A DNA stretch of 64,000 nt. Origin: Lutraria lutraria. Taxonomy: Eukaryota; Mollusca; Bivalvia; Venerida; Mactridae. The notes beneath the pieces were generated by a model. That model ran no database searches. It was given only the letters and a program-made list of their open reading frames with translations, and was not told where the DNA came from. The DNA lies in assembly GCA_964023205.1 (NCBI GenBank), contig OZ026833.1, forward strand, positions 44,175,137-44,239,136. Direction: 5' to 3'. The position numbers and the translations under genes were made by a program. This document shows, piece by piece, positions 55,679 to 64,000 of this stretch (position 1 is its first letter; each line of letters opens with the position of its first letter).

Positions 55679-57530
55679 TCATCTGGGGCAATCCTGGATG
55701 GATCTTGTTGGTCCGGTTTGATCCGGCGAACAATCCCGGATGTTTTAAAATGTTTACTACAACCGGGGGTTTATGGGATATTCAGAACCGGCTTCATTCT
55801 TGAAACTCCGGGGCAGGTCTGGGGTTGTACCCTAGATGTACCAAAACAGTACCATGGCCTAATCCCTAGTGTTCCAGAGAATTGATGAGCACTCAATACG
55901 CCGTCACAATACATGCGGTTAACCCCGGTTTAAGATCTATTTACCGGTTATTTGTCAATGGGAAGTATACCGGGATCAGCACCGTGGGGTTTTATCAAAC
56001 TTTTTTTAAATAAGAAATCCATTTAACAGCACGAGTCAGTTACAGATTTACTCGGCGTATTTGTAATGAATGTTAAGATAAAAATAATGAAGACTCTTAA
56101 TAATTATACGAATGTTACATAAAATTATTATCTAGAATCGGGCGTAACAAGCGATGCACACTGACGTTCGTGCGTAACATCAATTATAAACATAGGCAAA
56201 ATGTCATCTCAGTCGAAAGCCAATGTTATGTCTACTAATCGTGCGCATAAATGAAATGTGGGGTCCAAATAAATCGTATTCAGTGCTCCTAACCCCTTCA
56301 AATACAACTTAAAGCTTACTTTTTCGGTTCTGTTTTTTATCCACACAACCCAGCAGCAGCAGCAGCAAATATCAACTCTCCTCCCCGCAACTCCATTGGC
56401 ACTTGTGTGCGTAAAATTCATTTTAAGATGGTTAAGATGGCCACTGAGCGAGCTGTACAATTATATGCATCTTTTGTATATTGTCAAAATGATTGTACAT
56501 GTACATAATAAGAAAGAATGGAGGTATTGCTTTCATATTTGTGGATCGGGCAAACAAGAATCCGCGGTCTATATCCGTATTTTTGTTCATGCCCGATTTC
56601 AAGTCAAGATGAAATCTGTTTGGCTGACTTAATGTCCTAGATCCGGGACCAGCCTGGGCCCGGGATTATAAAACTTGAGAACGGTGAAAGTGTTAAGGCG
56701 GATTCAGATAGATTATACTGTCAGACCAACATATCAATAATATCATTATTGTCTGATTATAATTATCTTAGAAACAGTAAAATAAAAATATTTATTTGAG
56801 ATTTAAGCTCAGTGACAGCTCTCAGGTTTTATAACCTCGGGGCAAGCTCATGGACTGCACGAAAAGTAGTTTTTGGAAACTGAACGAAGGTTCACCTTTC
56901 CATAGTCGTCACTCACTCGGTGCGCATGAATTTTGATGCGGCCCAAAGCGCTATGGTTTTCTACATTCACCATGCAATTGTGAAAAAGTTTATGTAAGTT
57001 CAATTTCGATGAATACTTTCAGCACTTTGATTTCATTCGTGGGATTGTTGAGCGGAGCTAGATCAATCGTTATGTTTTACTGTCTAAATTTCGATGATAA
57101 TTGACGTTTTCTTCCTCTAAACGTATTTGTGTTACATTGTTTCATATATGGTTTGATGCAATATGATTCCTGAAAATTTATGTGTAATAAAATATATTCG
57201 TATAAAGTCGTATTCATATATTCAAAGGCCCATTAGCTTTTTAGGAACTATACAACACTTTTCTACTTACAAAACAGTGACGCCTCTCATCCGCGTTGAA
57301 AAACAGTACCACGTTTTGTACAGGTATGTATACACTGCAGACTTTGCAGTTTTGATAAAAGTTGTAGATATATTGAAGGATTCTGTTGATTTTGAAAGCA
57401 TGGGGAATATTTGGCAATTTAAACTGTAAACCTAACAAGTATAATAATTCAGTATTCATCCGCACGAAATTTTCATTTATAATCTGTCCAGGTTACAAGA
57501 TTTACTACATACTGGAAATAGTTTCATTCA
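55679..57530. other. intergenic, no gene recognised
   Basis: No exon-like sequence. A (cag)n run of about five units lies at 56352-56367. 56800-56860 ('ctctcaggttttataacctc') resembles 59870-59930 ('ctcaagttttataaccctgg'), and 56870-57005 resembles 8360-8620. Confidence 0.4.
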
Positions 57531-58335
57531 CAAAAGTAATGCCTTCGGCCTTGGGTAACAGTACTTTCCTCAGGCTGACATTTTTACTCACGCGGACATG
57601 CTGATTTTGGAAACCCGATAAAAAAATTACATTAATCAAAGAAGGGGACGTACATACTGATCCAAAAGTAATACAGCGAAATAACGATTTTTGGATCAAT
57701 TAAGATAACAGATTTTATCTGTTACGCGTGACTGACTTTATTACTTTATGACCCCTAATAAAGTCAGCATAACGCAAGCAAGGAGGGTAACAATAGGTAG
57801 ACTGTATATAAACCCCTGAGTTGTAGTTGTTTCCCTTGAAAATTGATCAGATACTCGATAAGGCAATGTCCGCCAAAGTTGGACATGGTTACCCACAAAG
57901 CTATGTGTTATTTATATATTATTATCCCTCACTTTTTCGTAATGTTGATTTCCTACAGGCAAACAGGGAACATTTGTATTGTAACGTTCATGGTACCACG
58001 TGACTGAACATTTCTTTACTGTCACAGGGTGATAATAAATTTTTAAGAGTATTATTTTACTGTCACAGGGTGATAGTAAATTTTTAACAGCATTTTCTTA
58101 TATGATACATATTTAGTTATGTATCATATAAGAAAATGCTGTTAAAAATTTACTATCACCCTGTGACAGTAAAATAATACTCTTAAAAATTTATTATCAA
58201 AGTTCGGGATAATAAAATAAATAACAGATAGCTTTGTGGGTAACAGAAAAAATGTCAGCCCTTGGACTGAAGGCCGAGGGTAACAGTACTTTCCGAGGGC
58301 TAACATTTTCATTGTTACCCACAAAGCTATAATAT
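57530..58335. repeat. compound foldback element with an 80-bp perfect palindrome
   Basis: Core arms at 58031-58110 and 58119-58198 are exact reverse complements with an 8-bp spacer. Outside them, ggttacccacaaagctat (57888) pairs with 'atagctttgtgggtaac' (58230). That arm is again mirrored by gttacccacaaagctataa at 58313. Words such as 'gccttgggtaacagtacttt' (57550) recur at 58270. Confidence 0.85.
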
Positions 58336-59012
58336 GTTTCTATTGTAAGTAAAACCCAGTTTCACTGATTAGACATTTCAGCATTTCAGCACCATTTATT
58401 TATTATCATGACAGGTCATAAACTATTGCAGAATGATATTATGGAATATATTTTTTTCATATTTAGTCCTTTCTATAAGGCAACAATGATACATATTTAA
58501 CAATAAATAGCATGGTAACATTATGGCGCGAAAGTATATACATGCAATACAATAAATAAACCAAAATGAGAAAAAATCGTTTATACATGTAACGAAAGAG
58601 AGAAATGTTAGCCCGGATCCTTATAGATCTACTATAAAATTAACAAATGTAGCAACATGTGCACTGCTATTATATGTTACGCATTATCTCTCTTTAAATA
58701 ACTGAGAGATACAATATCGGACAAATGACTAATAATTTTTTCAAGTTTACATGAGTACAAAGAAATGAAATATGTCCATTATACAGTTCACCTGGTCGAA
58801 ACGATATATAAGACATCTATCTTTTCTAGGTAAAATAAGTCCTGCTTTAATTCTAACATTCAAAAAGCTAATAAGGCTTTAATTAAGTAATTTTCATGTT
58901 TTAAGTATATATATTGCACATGTACCATGCACAATGTTTCTTTTCAAAAGTAATATGTGTAGGATAGTTGAAATTTACAAAACAATAGGTCGGATTAATA
59001 ATTAGTAGATCT

Positions 59013-59420
59013 TGGTGAGCCGATCGTTGGTCTCGTTGTAACACGCTGGACTACTGAACGAAAGGTCGTGGGTTTGATTCTCGACTCCGCCTTCAGAATT
59101 TCTTCAGGTTTCCCCATCCCAACTACCGACCCAAGTACTGTTTCTAGAAAATTACACGAGAAAAAATGCGAGGCGTGTATCCGTGTTTTACACAGTGCAC
59201 GATAATTAAAGAACTAAGATAATTACAATCGTAACTACTCGGGCATTTCCGTAACTGAGAAATACGCACTTTCGTTAGATAAACGCCGAGGAGTTCCGAA
59301 TGAGATAATTATTCGAAAATAGTAGAGATATAAATACCCAGTTCTCCTGTATCTTCTCTCCCCTCACTGTACAGCGGCTTTGAAATTACCATAGATGTCG
59401 AATGGGCCGTTAAACAACAT
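59013..59420 (+). mobile_element. tRNA-derived SINE, most complete copy
   Basis: Head 'gttggtctcgttgtaacacg' (A-box region) and 'gtgggtttgattctcg' (B box). Tail 'acccagttctcctgtatctt' ending 'gggccgttaaacaac' before an AT-rich stretch. The copies at 12905, 36760 and 5435 share the tail in reverse. Confidence 0.7.
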
Positions 59421-60520
59421 ATAAATAGATAAATAAAGTTCTTGGTAATTATAGCCCAAACTTTAAATCACTCTAAAATACAGCTATGCCTATATATAGA
59501 CAAGGAAGCGGACCGTCTCTGACAATCGGAGTATACTCGCCTCTTTGGGTCACCGAGAAAACAGATCTATTTGCTGTCCTTAGATATCCAAACCGTTACG
59601 ACTGTGTCACTAATTATTGTGCTTGTATCAGAGCTAGAGGTGTCCGTAGTCAAAAGGTTCTGGCCCTCAGGTAATAACACTTGAGATCGGTCTCCTAACT
59701 CAGATGTCATCTTATAATGTTTCGAGGTTAGGCTAATTATGATCAGACAAGTGTGTGGTACATTACTGTAGTATGACAGTGTAATTCATCTGAACATGTA
59801 TTTGAACGTTAATCAGCCGAGTCTGTCTCTTCAACCATAATACTTTGAGAATAGAATTGCGATTTGAGCTCGGTGTCTGTTCTCAAGTTTTATAACCCTG
59901 GGGCCTGGTTTCTAGGGTTACAGTTTTCATACATTTTACGGATTATGTTAGAACGCAAACAAAGTTACTAGTATTACATTTGTTTGTACATGCATTTGAC
60001 TGCGAATCAATGCTTAACATGCCTCGATAGAATAAAAACTGAAATATACGCCCAATGGTTTTATTTACACTCAATCAGACGCAAACCTATGCATCTGCGT
60101 ATACACCTACACCAGAGGCTATAGGTGAGATAAAACATATGTATGTATGTCCATTGAATTATTCATGTTACAGATTAAGAGCAATGTTTGACAATAAAAG
60201 CAAAAACTTCATCAATTCACAAGTCCAGCTGTCACTAATTTAAATCTACTATAATTCCCTACGAGGGCATTCAGCCATTATTACTGCACGATAATTTCCA
60301 ATCAATGGGGCGAATTCTTTGTCAATGTTCTGAGGTATGCCCTATTATTTTAACCAGGCTGATTTTCGTTGATAGATACCTCAGATACATCAATGTATTT
60401 TACGACAAATGTTGAGTTATTTTCCTCGTTGAAAAATAGATAAAAATATTAATTTATTTTGATATTGCATGGTGAGTCGGTGACCTGAATATTTCTTTAT
60501 CAAATTAGATTGATGCTGTG
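59421..60520. other. intergenic, nothing recognised
   Basis: Short open frames only, with no splice-flanked exon-like stretch. Confidence 0.4.
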
Positions 60521-60524
60521 CTAT

Positions 60525-60628
60525 GTAATGGTTAAGTGTCTAAAATGACTGTTCTGCATGAACGTTAGCTTCCCTTAGCGTTTCTAATTTCATGTAGAAC
60601 AGTCATTTTAGACACCAACCATTACTTA
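60525..60628. repeat. short foldback (hairpin) element
   Basis: Arms 'taatggttaagtgtctaaaa' + tgactgttct and the reverse complement 'agaacagtcattttagacac' + caaccatta, about 33 bp with minor differences, around a ~35-bp centre. Confidence 0.8.
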
Positions 60629-60864
60629 TAGTGTTTGCCCTATTTTTCCCATCGTACTCTTAATAAAAGTAGGTCAGCCAACACCATCATGTGGTTATGT
60701 CCTCCTTTAACATATCGACCCCTATCAATTTCTTCTGGTGTACGATGTTTCAAACTTTTTTCCCTGTAATAAATAACAGCAAAATATAATGTCAGCTCGT
60801 ATTTATATGCGTCGAACATTGACTTTGCGTGATTTTCATGTTTCCCGCGTCCGCTACATATCAT

Positions 60865-62147
60865 GTTTACAGTGTTAGTGTTGTTGTTGCTGTGTAAACT
60901 GATTCGTAATTACACAATGAAAATCAAAACATAGTAGTGACTGAATTTTAACATTTCAAGCGCCTTTTTATTGCCGTTTAGCTCTTTCGTAAATTAACAC
61001 TAGTGTCATGTAGTTCTCAGTGCTTTACGTATAGGTATCTAATGCTCGTGTTTAAAATATATTTAAAAGTGAGCAAATTCGTCATTGATTTCAATGTACA
61101 TGTACATAATTATACAATAGAATGCAGCGCATAAAACATATGGGGCCACAAAAAAGTTATACAGACAGTAATTCCGAACGACAAAGATATTTCGAACACA
61201 ATATTATTTAGGAATGATATACATGTACATTTGTGTTGTATATCGTATATTCTCAAGAAAAGACCAACAAATTGATATGAGCAGCATTTTATTTATTGTA
61301 TGAACAGTCATAACCTACAGCGTTTTCTAACATTTTTCTTCCTTTTTTCTTTTTTTATAATATTTACTACTGTTTGGGTAGTCGTACATACAAAAATACA
61401 TTTACAATATACGGAAATGCTTCAATTCATTATTTATTTCGCTTTTGTATTCGATATATCGAAGTGCAAATGTTTATGCCAAACCAAACAACTTGGGACT
61501 ATGTTTTACCTCCACACCAGTTGAGCAGAATTCTAGACATTTTCAACCATTATAAAATGTAAAAGCTCTAGGAAATAGCTAGCTGGTTTTACACTGGTAT
61601 GATATGATGATGGCCAAACTTTGATCAAATCTTATCAACAAAAGTATCAAAATTATGAAGCTATCAGTACAAGCAATATCTCAATTGATCCTTATCAAAT
61701 TTTGTTTAGTATACTAGTATATTTTTATATTTTTAGTACATGTATATAAAGTCTTATAAAATTAACTATCTACGTGTCAATAACACTTGCGATAGAAATT
61801 ATTGTGACCAAATTTAACACATACTGAAATGAAAAATGGCAGGACATTCCAAAGGTGTACATTATTTGTAAAAGCTGTCAAAACGTTTAAAGTTGGGGAA
61901 CACTGGTTCCCGGAAAACACGTCACTACCGTCAATCGAAAAGATGGCGAGTTCACTATCTTGGAGTATTTTATACACTCAATAAGGAAAAAAATTAAGAT
62001 TTTACTTTCGACAGGTTTGCGTTGTTTGATGGGTGAAATTGAAAAATAACGTCTGTAAACGTATAAAAATCACGAAATCGAGTGCCTATGCCGATGAATT
62101 GTCCTTTGGTGTTTCCGCCTATACGTACAAATACATGAATTATACAT
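60865..62147. other. intergenic, nothing recognised
   Basis: AT-rich sequence. Short open frames lack exon features. Confidence 0.4.
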
Positions 62148-62150
62148 ATA

Positions 62151-62334
62151 CAGTACATCCTCTTCAAAGCAACACCCATTGCGAGTCACAAAATTATGTT
62201 GTTGTCGCTGAGAGTTTGTCGCTCTAGAGTGCATGCTTAAATAAATGGTTAAATCTTGCAGCAGGATACATATCATACTGTTGTTGCAGGGAGGTTGTTG
62301 CTCGATAGAGGTCCGCTCTGGAGAGGTTGTACTG
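62151..62334. mobile_element. 184-bp TA-flanked MITE
   Basis: Left end cagtacatcctcttcaaagc; right end in reverse complement cagtacaacctctccagagc. TA on both sides (62149-62150 and 62335-62336). The right-end sequence is the one found inside the last LRRC74-like exon at 16503. Confidence 0.7.
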
Positions 62335-63154
62335 TACTTTGTTTTTATACTTTCACTTTAAAGAAAAACAGTCTACTGTATACATACTAGTATACATTGT
62401 AATAAGTGTTCGGTAAAACTAGATTCTAGGAAAAGTTCATGTTTTTGTTACCCGTAATTATTATTTCAGTAAGTACTGCATATTCACTGTCATCGACATG
62501 CAGCAGACGCGTGCAATCAATTTACTTGTAAGTAATTTCTTGTAATATTATCACCCCAGAGATGGAAATCAGTGAAAAGCTGTCAACATTGACAAGTACG
62601 CAGTTGTTTTAGATCAAAAGGACAAAACTATGTAAAGATCTATATTTTCATGTCTGATATCGTCAGTTTATTCTTAATGATGGTACAAACTATTCCATTT
62701 TTTCCTATATAATACACATGATAGACTTGTCCACCATACGGTGTTGATTGTCTATGTAACATGTGTTCTTTTGAAAGTGTCAAATGATTTGTATAAAATA
62801 ACTGAGTACTTTTATAAGTATAAACAATATGACGTAACTGTCGAGTGTTGAAATGAACTTGTATAGCTCTCTCTCTTTGTATATACAAACCGTACACCAA
62901 TAATGATCTGACAGTATAAAAAAATCTTATGTGTGAATGTGCTCGGTACCAGTTTGATATCACGACCTGTTCTTTAAGTAAAATTGATACAATAGAAGTC
63001 CCTGTCTTTTATCAAATGTATTAGAAGCATATGGAATTATATCATTATACCTGGCTAAGATTACTTTATAAGATAACTAACGAAGGTACAGTGACAGCTC
63101 TCAACAGAATTTATATAAAGGGGAGGAAGATATGGTCATAAAGGTCAGCATAAG

Positions 63155-64000
63155 TTCTCTGTGCCCTTGATTCAAAATATGACCTTGATTCACATGGTGA
63201 CCTTGTTTCACATGGTAGCACCATTTCACATGGCAGAATTGTTTCACATGATGGCATTGTTTCACATGGTAGCATTGTTTCACATGATGATATTGTTTCA
63301 CATGATGTCATTGTTTCACAAGATGGCGTTGTTTGACATGATGTCATTGTTTCACAAGATGACATTGTTTCACAAGATGGCATTGTTTCACATGATGACA
63401 TTGTTTCACAAGATGGCATTATTTCACAAGATGGCGTTGTTTCACGTGATGTCATTGTTTCACTAGTTGGCACTGTTTTACATGATCACATTGTTTCACA
63501 AGATGGCATTGTTTCACATGTTGGCGTTGTTTGATATGTTGGCATTGTTTCACATGTGGCATTGTTATACGTGATGACATTGTTTCACAAGATGGCGTTG
63601 TTTGACATGTTGGCATTGTTTCACTAGTTGGCACTGTTTGACATGTTGACATTGTTTCACAAGATGGCATTGTTTCACATGATGACATTGTTTCACAAGA
63701 TGGCATTGTTTCACAAGATGGCGTTGTTTGACATGTTGGCATTGTTTCTCTAGTTGGCACTGTTTGACATGTTGACATTGTTTCACATGATGGCAATGTT
63801 TCACAAGATGGCATTTCACAAGATGGCGTTGTTTGACATGTTGGCATTGTTTCACTAGTTGGCACTGTTTGACATGTTGACATTGTTTCACAAGATGGCA
63901 TTGTTTCACATGATGTCATTGTTTCACAAGATGGCATTGTTCCACATGATGACATTGTTTCACAATATGGCATTGTTTCACAAGATGGCGTTGTTTGACA
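63155..64000 (+). repeat. 18-bp minisatellite running off the window
   Basis: More than 40 copies of cattgtttcacaagatgg and variants (cacatgatga, cactagttgg, gacatgttgg). A higher-order pattern is visible: 'ggcgttgtttgacatgttgg' recurs at about 63592, 63719 and 63826 (7 or 6 units apart). Because 18 is a multiple of 3, both strands show open frames of repeats; these are artefacts. Confidence 0.92.

Noticed and set aside
59486..59674. 62-codon frame MPIYRQGSGPSLTIG...
   Set aside because: No splice context and no recognisable domain; similar short frames are expected by chance.
63101..63973. Open frames of 66-173 codons on both strands in the terminal repeat
   Set aside because: They follow from an 18-bp tandem unit with no stop in several frames; the peptides are pure repeats and no splice or start context supports them.

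Overview
The window looks like nuclear DNA of an invertebrate animal, most likely a bivalve mollusc. It is strongly AT-rich, its coding sequence is cut into many short exons, and its introns are full of non-autonomous elements of a type I associate with bivalves: arrays of 145-165 bp units with hairpin ends (pearl-like), tRNA-headed SINEs, short TIR elements and minisatellites. The species cannot be named from the sequence.

Two protein-coding genes can be assembled exon by exon, and they converge. (1) Plus strand, 3058-16535: 13 coding exons for a ~538-residue leucine-rich-repeat protein of the LRRC74 family. All phases join, and every intron is GT-AG except one GC-AG. Its last exon runs into the end of a transposon-like repeat, which supplies the final residues and the stop codon. 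(2) Minus strand, 54301 down to 18610: 13 coding exons for a ~390-residue OTU plus Tudor-like protein of the ALG13 (long form)/OTUD4/Drosophila Otu family. The catalytic Cys position is Ser and the catalytic His position is Gln, so it reads as a probable pseudo-deubiquitinase. About 20 residues in the middle of the OTU fold were not found, and the long C-terminal tail of vertebrate relatives is absent. The two 3' ends are only ~2 kb apart, separated by a 200-N assembly gap and a 1.7-kb repeat array.

Layout: 1-3000 intergenic; 3058-16535 LRRC74-like gene, with SINEs, a MITE nested in a SINE, a foldback element, a Harbinger-like MITE and a minisatellite in its introns; 16605-16804 gap; 16849-18545 pearl-like array (9 units); 18610-54301 ALG13/Otu-like gene, whose introns hold a second pearl-like array, 145-150-bp tandem elements, a three-layer nested insertion (26745-29625), a 1.3-kb 26-bp minisatellite, a hAT-like element with a perfect 8-bp target duplication (45019-46321) and several MITEs; 54302-64000 intergenic, with no gene recognised but a GTCAGGGAA-rich TIR element, an 80-bp perfect palindrome inside larger foldbacks, another hairpin, a small TA-flanked MITE and, at the right edge, an 18-bp minisatellite that continues out of the window.

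The two genes show no sign of acting together; they are simply neighbours. The LRR protein is probably a cytoplasmic scaffold of unknown role. Otu/ALG13-family proteins act in ubiquitin or RNP biology. Everything was read by eye: no alignment or database search was run, and comparisons with known families are from memory.
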